Shown here piece by piece: positions 16,307 to 24,956 of a DNA stretch of 64,000 bases. This stretch comes from Ralstonia insidiosa (GTDB lineage Bacteria > Pseudomonadota > Gammaproteobacteria > Burkholderiales > Burkholderiaceae). The notes below the pieces were generated by a model. That model searched no databases and was not told where the DNA came from. It worked only from the letters and a program-made list of their open reading frames with translations. The first letter of the stretch is position 1, and every line of letters begins with the position of its first letter. Made by a program: the position numbers and the translations under genes. The stretch lies in assembly GCF_008801405.1 (NCBI RefSeq), contig NZ_VZPV01000002.1, positions 992,001 to 1,056,000 of the forward strand, in the 5' to 3' direction.

Positions 16307-17731
16307 GTGGAAGCAACAGCGCTGGTGTTGTCGCGAATACAGTTCGCGGCAACGGTCTCGTTTCACATCATCTTTCCGTCATTCACGATTGGTTTGGCAG
16401 CTTGGCTCGCCGTGCTCGAAGCCATGTCGCTGTCCACCGGAAACAGGGTGTATCGCCAGGTCTTCGATTTCTGGCTGAAGATCTTCGGTGTGGCGTTTGG
16501 CATGGGTGTCGTGTCGGGCATCGTCATGGCGTTTCAGTTCGGCACCAACTGGAGCGAGCTTTCGCGCGCCAGCGGGCCGATCCAGGGGCCGCTGCTCACC
16601 TACGAGTCATTCACGGCCTTTGCGCTGGAGGCCACGTTCTTCGGCGTGATGCTGTTTGGCCGCAGCCGTGTGCGCCCTTGGTTCTACCTGATGTCGTGCA
16701 TTCTCGTTGCGGCAGGAACCACCATGTCGGCGTTCTGGATACTGGTCAATAACTCCTGGATGCAGCATCCAGTGGGGTTTGTCGTCCAGGATGGCGTGTA
16801 TGTGCCGACGGATTGGCCTGCCATCATCTTCAACCACGTCGTATGGGTACGTTTTCCACACATGCTGCTCGGTGCGTATCTGACCACGGCATTCTGTGTG
16901 GCGGCAGTCGGAGCGGGGTATCTCCTCAAGCGTCGCTATCGCGTCGAAGCGATGGTCATGGTGCGCATGTCGCTCGGGCTTGCGGCGGTGCTGGTACCCC
17001 TACAGATTCTGTTCGGCCATTTGACTGGGGACTATGTCCACGATGACCAACCGGCCAAGTTTGCCGCCATCGAAGGGCGTTGGACAGACGAACAGCCTGC
17101 CGCCGAAGTCATTTTTGCTGTTCCCGATGTCGCCGCACAGCGCAACCGGCTCGAATGGAAGATCCCTGTGCTCGGCAGCGTGGTCGCGTCGGGCACGCTC
17201 GACTCGCGCGAAGTGGGTCTTGCAGATTTTGCTACCGCCGACAGACCTCCCATCCTGATTCCCTTCTTTGCGTTTCGCATCATGGCTGGCTGCGGGTTTG
17301 TGATGCTCGCGCTGTCGTGGCTGGCTACGGCGTATTCGCGACGCGGCAGCCTCGAAAGGCAGCGTTGGCTGCTATGGCCGGTGGCCTTGAGTTTTCCGCT
17401 CGGTTTCATCGCCGTCCTGGCGGGGTGGTTTGTGGCCGAAGTCGGGAGACAGCCCTGGACGGTTTGGGGTGTGCTGCGAACCGCTGATGCCCTCACACCG
17501 GGCTTGTCCACGCACTTCGCGGCTGCTTCGCTCGCCATGTATGTGCTCGTCTACACGTTCATCTTCTTGTTTGGCGTCTATTACATCGTGCGCATCGTGC
17601 GGCACGGGGTGTTCAGCGGTGCCGTCCTGACCGTGTGGAACGGCCATGTCATTCCGTTGACGTACCTCGGCCCGCAGCCACAACCACAGCCACAACCGGT
17701 GAAGGCCGTGCGCCGTCAACCGAATGCGTAA
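16307..17731 (+). CDS. cydA: Cytochrome bd-type quinol oxidase subunit I (cyanide-insensitive CioA type)
   Basis: A 474-residue inner-membrane protein with about nine helices. The N-terminal block SRIQFAATVSFHIIFPSFTIG carries the haem-ligand histidine (about residue 20); a second conserved His lies in FPHMLLGAY (about 184). GRQPWTVWGVLRTADA is the conserved C-terminal motif. The Q-loop between helices 6 and 7 is short, as in CioA-type enzymes rather than E. coli CydA (522 residues). It oxidises ubiquinol and reduces oxygen to water. The start is GTG 16307, preceded by a GGGGCG-type site. cydB follows 14 bases later. The C-terminus has a PQPQPQPQP run. Confidence 0.92.
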   Translation: MEATALVLSRIQFAATVSFHIIFPSFTIGLAAWLAVLEAMSLSTGNRVYRQVFDFWLKIFGVAFGMGVVSGIVMAFQFGTNWSELSRASGPIQGPLLTYESFTAFALEATFFGVMLFGRSRVRPWFYLMSCILVAAGTTMSAFWILVNNSWMQHPVGFVVQDGVYVPTDWPAIIFNHVVWVRFPHMLLGAYLTTAFCVAAVGAGYLLKRRYRVEAMVMVRMSLGLAAVLVPLQILFGHLTGDYVHDDQPAKFAAIEGRWTDEQPAAEVIFAVPDVAAQRNRLEWKIPVLGSVVASGTLDSREVGLADFATADRPPILIPFFAFRIMAGCGFVMLALSWLATAYSRRGSLERQRWLLWPVALSFPLGFIAVLAGWFVAEVGRQPWTVWGVLRTADALTPGLSTHFAAASLAMYVLVYTFIFLFGVYYIVRIVRHGVFSGAVLTVWNGHVIPLTYLGPQPQPQPQPVKAVRRQPNA

Positions 17732-17745
17732 CAGGAGCGAATAGC

Positions 17746-18726
17746 ATGTTGAACTGGTTCTGGTTTGCCGAGTTGGCGTTCGCCCTCGTGGCCTACGTGG
17801 TGCTCGGAGGGTTTGATATCGGCGTGGGAATGCTGACCGCGTTCGCGGGTAGCAAACGCGACGAAATGGTGGCCTCCATCTCCCCCGTCTGGGACGGTAA
17901 CGGTACGTGGCTTGTCATCGCAGGCACGATCCTCTTCGGTGCGTTTCCGCTCGTCTATTCCATCGCACTGCCGGCGCTGTATGTGCCGCTCTCGGCAATG
18001 CTTGCTGGGCTGGTCATGCGGGGCGTAGCGCTGGAGTTTCGTCACAAGGCCGTCAGTTCGCGCTGGGTGTGGGATCTGTTGCTGTTCGTCGGTTCGCTGT
18101 TGACTGCGTTGACGCAAGGTATCTGCGTGGGGACGTATGCACGCGGACTGCCAGTCGAACACCTGCACTACGCGGGGAACGGGTTTGAGTGGTGCGCTGT
18201 GTTCCCCGTCCTGTGCGGTGTCGGTCTGGCACTGGGGTACCTGCTGCTGGGCGCTGGTTGGCTGGTCCTGAAGGGGCGGGGCGATCTGCATTACATCGGG
18301 CAGCGTTCGATGCGTGATCTCACGCCGCTGGCACTGCTCGTCGCTGCATTGATTCTTGCTTTGACGCTGTTGACAGAGCCCACAGTGCAGACCCGCTGGA
18401 TTGCCCATCCGGTGCTGTTCGTTCTGCCCGTGATTGGCTTGTTGGCCCTGGCACGTGCGCCCTACGCAGCCAAGCATGGTGGTCGTGCCGCCTACATCTG
18501 GGTGGGCCTGGGTTGCATCTCGATGGTGCTCATGCTGGCCGCGTCGTATCTCCCTTACATCGTGCCCTTTGACGTCACGTTGAGTGCCGCTGCAGCGCCG
18601 GCGGCAAGCCAGTCGTTCATGTTCTGGGGCGCCGGGCTCTTCGTGTTGCCTGTCATCGTGCTCTACACCTATGTCGCGTATGCGGTGTTTCGCGGCAAGG
18701 TCTCACAAGACCATTTCTACCACTAG
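17746..18726 (+). CDS. cydB: Cytochrome bd-type quinol oxidase subunit II
   Basis: A 326-residue membrane protein with about eight helices. The start MLNWFWFAELAFALVAYVVLGGFDIGVGML and the next loop SPVWDGNGTWLV are the classic CydB/CioB signature. It partners subunit I in the quinol oxidase. ATG 17746 follows a good ribosome site (ACAGGAG), 14 bases after the cydA stop; the frame is open further upstream inside cydA but that part is not conserved. lutA begins 35 bases after its stop on the same strand. No CydX-like small subunit is seen between them. Confidence 0.92.
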   Translation: MLNWFWFAELAFALVAYVVLGGFDIGVGMLTAFAGSKRDEMVASISPVWDGNGTWLVIAGTILFGAFPLVYSIALPALYVPLSAMLAGLVMRGVALEFRHKAVSSRWVWDLLLFVGSLLTALTQGICVGTYARGLPVEHLHYAGNGFEWCAVFPVLCGVGLALGYLLLGAGWLVLKGRGDLHYIGQRSMRDLTPLALLVAALILALTLLTEPTVQTRWIAHPVLFVLPVIGLLALARAPYAAKHGGRAAYIWVGLGCISMVLMLAASYLPYIVPFDVTLSAAAAPAASQSFMFWGAGLFVLPVIVLYTYVAYAVFRGKVSQDHFYH

Positions 18727-18761
18727 CCCTTGTTTCTACAGAGAACCCCATAGGAGTTCCA

Positions 18762-19505
18762 ATGAAAGTCGCCCTGTTTGTTCCGTGTTTCATCGATGCC
18801 TTCTTTCCGGATGTCGGCATCGCCACGCTCGAGCTGCTCGAACGCGTCGGCTGTGAGGTGGACTATCCACTCGATCAGACCTGCTGTGGCCAGCCCATGG
18901 GTAACAGCGGTTGCGAAAAGGACGCCGCCGCGACCGAGAACCTGTTCGTTCGCAACTTTGCCGGTTACGACTACATCGTCGCCCCCAGCGGCAGTTGCGT
19001 GCACCACGTACGCGACCACCTCACCGCCGCAGATCAGACCAGTGAAGCGCGGGCCGTACGCGCCAATACCTATGAGCTCGTGGAGTTTCTGCACGATGTG
19101 CTGGAGGTTCGTGATTTTCCATGGGCGGAGTTCCCGCACAAGGTCGGTCTGCATAACAGTTGCGGCACGCTGCGCGCGCTGCGCACCGCCAAGATGTCGG
19201 AGATCGACGAGCCGTTCTTCTCAAAACCGATGACCCTGTTGAAGGGGGTCAAGGGGATCGAGTTCATCCAGCCCGATCGTCCAGATGAGTGCTGCGGCTT
19301 TGGCGGTACGTTCTGCGTTTCTGAAGAGCCGGTGTCGGCGCGCATGGGTGCCGACAAGGTGCGTGATCACAAGCGCAACGGCGCGGAGTACATCGTCTCA
19401 GCCGATTCATCCTGCCTCATGCACCAGAAGGGCTGTTCGGACCGGCTCGGTCTGGGCCTGAAGTTCATCCATATCGCACAAATCCTGAATGGAGCACGAG
19501 CATGA
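18762..19505 (+). CDS. lutA: L-lactate utilisation iron-sulfur protein LutA
   Basis: A 247-residue protein with two CCG domains: CCGQPMGNSGC at about residues 41-51 and CCGFGGTFC at about 179-187, the cysteine-rich motifs that bind Fe-S or haem-like cofactors in heterodisulfide-reductase-like and glycolate/lactate oxidase subunits. It is the LutA/YkgE subunit of the LutABC complex that oxidises L-lactate to pyruvate and passes electrons to quinone. The length matches the family. It starts 35 bases after cydB behind AGGAG, and its stop overlaps the lutB start (ATGA at 19502-19505). Confidence 0.93.
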   Translation: MKVALFVPCFIDAFFPDVGIATLELLERVGCEVDYPLDQTCCGQPMGNSGCEKDAAATENLFVRNFAGYDYIVAPSGSCVHHVRDHLTAADQTSEARAVRANTYELVEFLHDVLEVRDFPWAEFPHKVGLHNSCGTLRALRTAKMSEIDEPFFSKPMTLLKGVKGIEFIQPDRPDECCGFGGTFCVSEEPVSARMGADKVRDHKRNGAEYIVSADSSCLMHQKGCSDRLGLGLKFIHIAQILNGARA

Positions 19506-20875
19506 AGCGCGTCGACCATGTCGGTGCTTCCGAGAAGTTCATTGCCGACGAGAAACATATCCAGTTCCACGACAAACGCCTGTGGGGGCTGCGCACCGCC
19601 CGGGATAGCGAAGTGCACGGCATACGTGAATGGGAGGAACTAAGGTCTCTTGCCTCGGGCATCAAAGAACACACGCTCACGCATCTCCCGGAGTACCTGG
19701 AACAGTTTGAACGCAATGCCACGGCCAATGGGGTCGTCGTTCATTGGGCAAAAGATGCTGAGGAGCACAACCGCATCGTCTACGAGATCCTCAGCGGGCG
19801 GAAAGCGAAGGTCTTGGTGAAGAGCAAGTCGATGCTTACGGAAGAGTGCGAGATGCGGCCGTATCTGGAGGCACGCGGCATCACCGTGGTGGAGACCGAT
19901 CTGGGTGAACAGATTCAACAACTCGACGACGAGTTGCCTTCCCATATTGTCGTGCCGGCTGTGCATAAGCTTGCCACTGACGTTGCCAAGATCTTTGCCG
20001 AAAAAATCGGCACTGACCCGAACGAGAGCAGTATTCCGAAGCTGGCCGAGGCACAGCGCAATGCAACGCGACCGCTGATCCTCAATGCCGATGCCGGCAT
20101 GACGGGCTGCAACTTTGCGGTGGCCGAAACGGGCGGTATCACGGTCTGCACGAATGAGGGCAACGCGGACTTGAGCGCGAACGTTCCGTCGCTGCATATC
20201 GCGTCAATCGGTATCGAAAAGCTCATTCCGCGCCTGGAGCACCTGGGCGTGTTTATCCGCATGCTGTCGCGCAATGCCATCGGATCGCCGATCACGCAGT
20301 ACACATCGCATTTCCGTGGCCCGCGCAAGGGCGGCGAGATGCATTTTGTGCTGGTAGACAACGGCCGGTCCGAGCGCCTTGGCATGGACGACTTCTGGTA
20401 CTCCCTGAAGTGCATCCGTTGTGGCGCTTGCATGAACACATGTCCGGTGTACCGGCGCAGCAGTGGGCTGAGTTACGGCGGTGTCTACTCTGGCCCGATC
20501 GGCGCCATCATCAATCCGACCTTCAATCTCAAGAAGTACAGCGCGCTGCCATTCGCCTCGACCATGAACGGTAGCTGCACGAGCGTATGTCCCGTCAAGA
20601 TCAACATTCATGAGCAGATCTATAAGTGGCGTCAGATCGTGGCGGAACAGCACGAACTCCCGTTCGTTAAGAAGGAGGCCATGAAGGTGGCCGGCAAGGT
20701 GCTGTCTCGGCCGGCGCTGTACCGGGCCGCTGTCAAGACAGCGGGGACGGCGGTGTCAGTGCTGCCGCGGGCGGTGCTCTACAACCCGCTCAACGTTTGG
20801 GGCAAACATCGGGAGGTGCCGGACGCCCCGAAGCAAACGTTCCGTGACTGGTATCTGAAGAGGAAAGTGAAATGA
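19502..20875 (+). CDS. lutB: L-lactate utilisation iron-sulfur protein LutB
   Basis: A 457-residue protein: an N-terminal LUD domain (about 60-300, with NADAGMTGCNFAVAETGGI) followed by a ferredoxin-like region with two [4Fe-4S] motifs, CIRCGACMNTCPVY near residue 304 and CTSVCPVK near 361, and a short helical tail. This is the LutB/YkgF subunit. Both ends overlap neighbours by ATGA (with lutA at 19502 and lutC at 20872), so the three subunits are translationally coupled and made together. Confidence 0.94.
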   Translation: MKRVDHVGASEKFIADEKHIQFHDKRLWGLRTARDSEVHGIREWEELRSLASGIKEHTLTHLPEYLEQFERNATANGVVVHWAKDAEEHNRIVYEILSGRKAKVLVKSKSMLTEECEMRPYLEARGITVVETDLGEQIQQLDDELPSHIVVPAVHKLATDVAKIFAEKIGTDPNESSIPKLAEAQRNATRPLILNADAGMTGCNFAVAETGGITVCTNEGNADLSANVPSLHIASIGIEKLIPRLEHLGVFIRMLSRNAIGSPITQYTSHFRGPRKGGEMHFVLVDNGRSERLGMDDFWYSLKCIRCGACMNTCPVYRRSSGLSYGGVYSGPIGAIINPTFNLKKYSALPFASTMNGSCTSVCPVKINIHEQIYKWRQIVAEQHELPFVKKEAMKVAGKVLSRPALYRAAVKTAGTAVSVLPRAVLYNPLNVWGKHREVPDAPKQTFRDWYLKRKVK

Positions 20876-21477
20876 ACAGCCGAGATTTGATTTTGTCGCG
20901 CCTGCGCGAAGTGCGTCCGGAGCGTCGTGCGCTGCCTACCGTGCCGATGTTCGATGCTGAACTGCCCCCTGCGGTGCAGACCTTCCGGAAATCGCTGGAC
21001 CAGCTAGGTGGCCAATGGTGCGAATTGCCCGCGGGAGCGAACCTTGAGCAGTTCATCCGCGCGCGTTTTCCCACTGCAACGGTGTGGTGTTCGGCGACGC
21101 CGGAATTCAACGGCACGCGCGATATCGCCTCAGTCAGCGACCCGCGTACGCTCAACGATGTCGATGTCGGGATCGTGCGGCCGGCATTTGCCGTCGCGGA
21201 GACGGGATCGATCTGGTTGAGTGAGACCCAGTATCACGTGAACGCGCTGGGGTATCTGTCGCAGCATCTGGTGGCGTTGCTTGATCCGGCGGATATCGTA
21301 GGCAATTTGCATCATGCCTATCATCGGCCGGAGTTCTTTGGGGCCAATTATGCTGTGCTGATGAGCGGACCCTCCGCCACCGCAGACATCGAAGGTGTGC
21401 TGATCCGAGGCGCGCAGGGCATTCGCTCGCTGACCGTGATCCCGGTCCCGCGCACGGACGCTTCCCGCCAGGAGTGA
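20872..21477 (+). CDS. lutC: L-lactate utilisation protein LutC (LUD domain)
   Basis: A 201-residue protein of the LUD family, starting MNSRDLILSRLREVRP and containing the block VGIVRPAFAVAETGSIWLSE and, near the end, a GPSATADIEGVLIRGAQG segment, both typical of LutC/YkgG. It completes the LutABC complex for L-lactate oxidation. The start overlaps the lutB stop. The next gene (FUSC type) begins four bases after its stop, so the transcript very probably continues. Confidence 0.93.
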   Translation: MNSRDLILSRLREVRPERRALPTVPMFDAELPPAVQTFRKSLDQLGGQWCELPAGANLEQFIRARFPTATVWCSATPEFNGTRDIASVSDPRTLNDVDVGIVRPAFAVAETGSIWLSETQYHVNALGYLSQHLVALLDPADIVGNLHHAYHRPEFFGANYAVLMSGPSATADIEGVLIRGAQGIRSLTVIPVPRTDASRQE

Positions 21478-21481
21478 AGGC

Positions 21482-23608
21482 ATGTCAGTGACAGGGGGGC
21501 TGGTCAACCGTGAAGCGCTGATGCGCGTATTGCGGCAGGGCCGACATCATTTGCCTGTGTCGGAAGCGCTACGCAGCGGGCTCATCTGTGCGGCCCCAGC
21601 TGTGCTCGCGGCTGTCCTGCACGAACCGCTACTGTGCTGGACGGCAATCGCAACGTTCTGGACGTGCCTGTCCGACGAGCAGAATCAGACCACGCTCGCG
21701 CGCGTGCGCAGTGGTCTTGCGTTCGGCATGCTTGGAGCGCTGCTATCAGCATGCGCCATCGCCGCTGCCCGAGTGCCCTGGGCTGCCGTCACGTTGACTG
21801 GGGTCGTTGCGTATGTCGGTGCGCTGATTCGGACGCGCGGTGCGGGTTCTGGCTTGTGGGCGCTGCTATTGGTCACCGCCTGCGCGGTATCGGCGTCGTT
21901 TCCTGTTCACCCGTGGCCTGCGCCGCTGGAGTACGCGGCCTGTTTCTTTGGCGGAAGCATCTGGGCCGTGGTGTGCATGGTCGGACTGTGGCAGTACAGC
22001 GATGCGCATCGTGCCAGGCGCGCGACATTCGCCTATCTATACGCCGTGAGTTCGTTCCTGCGTCGTCTTGGCGACGTGGCGGACCAGTATGCCTCCGGTG
22101 AAAGCCTTGGCCGGTCGGGACTGCGTAGCCGGCTGGATGTGATGAAGCAGGTTGTTGACAGTGTCCCGGCATCACATGACACATGCGGCGTATGGCGTGC
22201 AAATGGCGAGCGCATCGTTGCCCTCCTTGCCGGCTTGGAGACACTGCTAACCGGGAACACGCTTGGCAAAGCCCGCGCGGCAGGCCCGCTGTTGGCGCCG
22301 ACATTGCGTCATCTTGCCGAGCTCTTTGACTTGCACGCCGACGCAGTCCGAAGGGGGCTTCCTTCATCGACTTCGATGGGTGGCACGCTGGGTAGCTTGA
22401 TTGGGCAAGTTCGCCGGGGATTGCGCCGTGCGGCAGCAGAGCCGCTCGCGCAAGACGATTCGGCGTGGGTCCGCGCATGCGAGACGCTGGTGCTGTCCCT
22501 TGTCCGCCTCACTAGGAGGCCGGGCGCGACGGCGAGCGTGGCGGTCACAGGGGTGCAACCTGCCAGGGGCGACGCTCCCGTCATCGGAAGAAAGGGCCTC
22601 GCAGCGTCTGTCGTGGAGGAGATGCGTGCCGGCGGGAGCATCGCTCGCTACGCTTGTCGCTTGTCTGTTGCTGCCATGGTGGCGGTTGCCACAGTGCATT
22701 TCAAAAACATCGAGCAAGGCTACTGGCTTGTGTTGACAGCACTGTTTGTCGTGCAGCCGACGGTGTCGCAGACGGTGAAGGTGTCGGCCCTTCGTGTCAC
22801 CGGAACTGTTCTTGGTGCGGTGGCGGCCTCGCTGGTTGCGTTGATCTTCCGCAACCCGGTCCTGGAAGCACTCTCCATCATTCCGCTTGCGACGGGCACG
22901 TTTGTCGCTCGCGGGCTGAGCTATGTGTCTTACATCCTGTTTCTGACCCCGCACTTCATTCTGGTCGCGCATCTGGGCATGCCCACAGGGTCGCCTTGGA
23001 CGTTGGCGGCCTTGCGCATTGGAAATAGCTTGGCCGGTGCCATCGTGGCGGTGCTTATCAGCCTCATCGCTTGGCCGGAGTGGGAAGCGCGCAAACTGAC
23101 GCCGATGACCAGTGCGGCAATCGATGCCGTGTGCGCTTACCTGGATGCCGTACGTAACGCGGCATCAGAAGAGCGAGCCGGAGCGTGGCAGGTTGAGGCC
23201 GCCCGGCGCAACGCCTGCGTTGCAATTGACAAACTGGATGCACTGGCCTCGGCGATGCGTCGGGAGCTCATATGGTCGCGTCGGCGTGGTCAACGCGTTA
23301 GCGAACTGGTGTGGCACCTGAGGCGTCTTGTCGGTATTGCGGCCCCCTTCGAATGCATCGCAGCCACGCTGCCAGAGCAGGAGCGGCGGCGCATTGCATT
23401 GCTCGCTTCCTCGTGCATGCGGTGGCTACGCGGCTCGCGTGCCATGTACCGATTCCTGGAGCCGACAGCCCGCGTGGCAGGCACGCCGTCGCACCACTTC
23501 CTGCACGTGTCCGAACGCCGCGCAGCCGAAAGCGCGAAATTCGCGGGTGCCATGTACGCAGAACTCGCTCAGTCGAGGTTGCGGCGCAACGGGCTTGCTG
23601 CTGGTTGA
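21482..23608 (+). CDS. FUSC family (YccS/YhfK-like) inner-membrane protein
   Basis: A 708-residue protein with two halves, each having a bundle of about five or six membrane helices (about residues 30-165 and 390-520) followed by a long soluble helical region. The repeated unit, with LRSGLICAAPAVLAAVL in the first half and KNIEQGYWLVLTALFVVQPTVSQTVKVSALRVTGTVLGA in the second, is the FUSC/aromatic-acid-exporter-like pattern. Members include AaeB-type p-hydroxybenzoate efflux pumps and YccS, of unknown role. It begins four bases after lutC, so it may export an organic acid in the lactate context; that is inference. Confidence 0.82.
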   Translation: MSVTGGLVNREALMRVLRQGRHHLPVSEALRSGLICAAPAVLAAVLHEPLLCWTAIATFWTCLSDEQNQTTLARVRSGLAFGMLGALLSACAIAAARVPWAAVTLTGVVAYVGALIRTRGAGSGLWALLLVTACAVSASFPVHPWPAPLEYAACFFGGSIWAVVCMVGLWQYSDAHRARRATFAYLYAVSSFLRRLGDVADQYASGESLGRSGLRSRLDVMKQVVDSVPASHDTCGVWRANGERIVALLAGLETLLTGNTLGKARAAGPLLAPTLRHLAELFDLHADAVRRGLPSSTSMGGTLGSLIGQVRRGLRRAAAEPLAQDDSAWVRACETLVLSLVRLTRRPGATASVAVTGVQPARGDAPVIGRKGLAASVVEEMRAGGSIARYACRLSVAAMVAVATVHFKNIEQGYWLVLTALFVVQPTVSQTVKVSALRVTGTVLGAVAASLVALIFRNPVLEALSIIPLATGTFVARGLSYVSYILFLTPHFILVAHLGMPTGSPWTLAALRIGNSLAGAIVAVLISLIAWPEWEARKLTPMTSAAIDAVCAYLDAVRNAASEERAGAWQVEAARRNACVAIDKLDALASAMRRELIWSRRRGQRVSELVWHLRRLVGIAAPFECIAATLPEQERRRIALLASSCMRWLRGSRAMYRFLEPTARVAGTPSHHFLHVSERRAAESAKFAGAMYAELAQSRLRRNGLAAG

Positions 23609-23621
23609 CTGGCGTCCCGGG

Positions 23622-23656
23622 GGGGGCGTGCCGCACGCAAGCAACACGCCCCCTCC
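23622..23656 (+). terminator. Probable terminator after the lut/FUSC unit
   Basis: GGGGGCGTG (23622-23630) pairs with CACGCCCCC (23645-23653) around a 14-base loop, followed by TCCTTTA. The stem is strong but the T-run is weak, so termination may be partial. It lies 13 bases after the FUSC stop. Confidence 0.5.
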
Positions 23657-23888
23657 TTTACGCCGAAGCGTCAAAACACCTTGACGACTCGAATCTGCGT
23701 GAAATCCCGGGCATTGGTGTGGTGTGACGCGACTGTCCGGATTTACTGGATCGTGACCGCGGCGTCGATGGCAGGCATCGAGATGTAGCGGAGCTAGTTC
23801 CAGTCTGCGATCAGCGACCCGATTTCGCCGATTGGACGTCAGCGCTTCGGATTTGGTTGATCACTGCTCGCAGCCCGAATGTTTGCAA

Positions 23889-24956
23889 CTATGCTCGCGC
23901 AAGCGTCCAGCGCGTCGGTCTTCCCTGATGCATTGGCAAGATTTCTCCGGCTTGCAGCGTGATGCTGGCTTGCAAATCATGTTCAGCCAGCCAGCGGCCC
24001 GTTTGCGGTGCTGGCTGTCCACTCTCTGCCCAGATGAGCGGATCCTGCATAACAGACCCGATAGACGACGCGTCTTCTTTTGTTGATTCAGGTTTTAGGA
24101 AAACGTAGTCGCGCTCCTCGTCCGGAATGGTGCCGTCCTCGTAGCGGGTGTCGCGCCAAAGGAGTCGCCATGTAGTCGGCAAACCTCGTTCTTCAGCGTA
24201 GGCGGCCATGTTCGGGGCGTTGGAGCCGCCGTGCAGATAGCTCATGGTGCCGACGATGGGGAAGGGGCCCTTGGGCTGTTCGTTGGTTTGGAACAAACTG
24301 AACAATTTGGGCTTGGGTGCGTCGATGGGTTCCCAGATACCCGAATATGGGGTCATCTTCCCGCTACGGATCAGTATGTCCTCTTTAGGGTTCGGCACAT
24401 CAGGCAAGGGATTCGGAAACACCATCTGATTTAGCTTTGCTCTCAGGTAGTCATTGCAGAAGGTGTAGGTTTCCGTATCGAGGTAGCGAGGTTCCAGAAT
24501 GTCGGGAGCGCACTCACCCCAAGCCGCACACAGGTTCACCAGCGTTTGATGGAATTGCGTCCAGCCAGGGGTGTTGCTTTCATCCCGTTGCAGCGTTTCT
24601 CCGTCTTCCATGCGGAATAGCATCTTCTCCCAATAAGTAGGAAGACGGTCGGCCATGGCCAGTTCGCCATTCGCATCGAATTTGAAGATACGTTTGTCGC
24701 CTTTCTTGAGGCGAAGCACGGCTTCTTCGCAATGCGCCAGCCCGTTTAGGATGAGCCTGTAGTCACCGGCTGGGCCGCCCGGTCCTGTTGTTTGCCGTGC
24801 ACAGTTTTCGGTAGCTTGAGCCCAAGCCTGATAGAACCCAAAAATACGGTTCCATGCGGTATAGGAACTGATCTGCTTGAGCCAGTAGAAGATCTGCTTG
24901 CGCTCGGGCTCGGTTGGCAGCGTGACGCTGGTGTTTGAGGCGTTGCTTGTGCTCAT
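23889..24956 (-). CDS. Predicted T6SS immunity protein, Imm71/Imm72-like
   Basis: A 355-residue soluble protein without signal peptide, starting at ATG 24956, which overlaps the toxin stop by four bases (ATGA). Its N-terminal block QIFYWLKQISSYTAWNRI, the GWTQFHQTLVNLCAAW segment and the GTMSYLHGGSNAP region recall Imm71/Imm72-type immunity proteins of polymorphic toxin systems, often found behind VgrG-linked effectors. The family recall is from memory; the tight coupling to a toxin-like gene is seen directly. It should act in the cytoplasm or on the compartment where the toxin works. GC content is lower than in core T6SS genes, as for acquired cargo. Confidence 0.7.
   Translation of the reverse strand: MSTSNASNTSVTLPTEPERKQIFYWLKQISSYTAWNRIFGFYQAWAQATENCARQTTGPGGPAGDYRLILNGLAHCEEAVLRLKKGDKRIFKFDANGELAMADRLPTYWEKMLFRMEDGETLQRDESNTPGWTQFHQTLVNLCAAWGECAPDILEPRYLDTETYTFCNDYLRAKLNQMVFPNPLPDVPNPKEDILIRSGKMTPYSGIWEPIDAPKPKLFSLFQTNEQPKGPFPIVGTMSYLHGGSNAPNMAAYAEERGLPTTWRLLWRDTRYEDGTIPDEERDYVFLKPESTKEDASSIGSVMQDPLIWAESGQPAPQTGRWLAEHDLQASITLQAGEILPMHQGRPTRWTLARA

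Noticed and set aside
18727..18761. Possible CydX small subunit after cydB
   Set aside because: The gap is 35 bases and contains only the lutA ribosome site; no room for a gene.
23832..24086. 84-codon plus-strand frame over the end of the immunity gene
   Set aside because: Overlaps the coding 3' end of the minus-strand immunity protein and has no motif or ribosome site.
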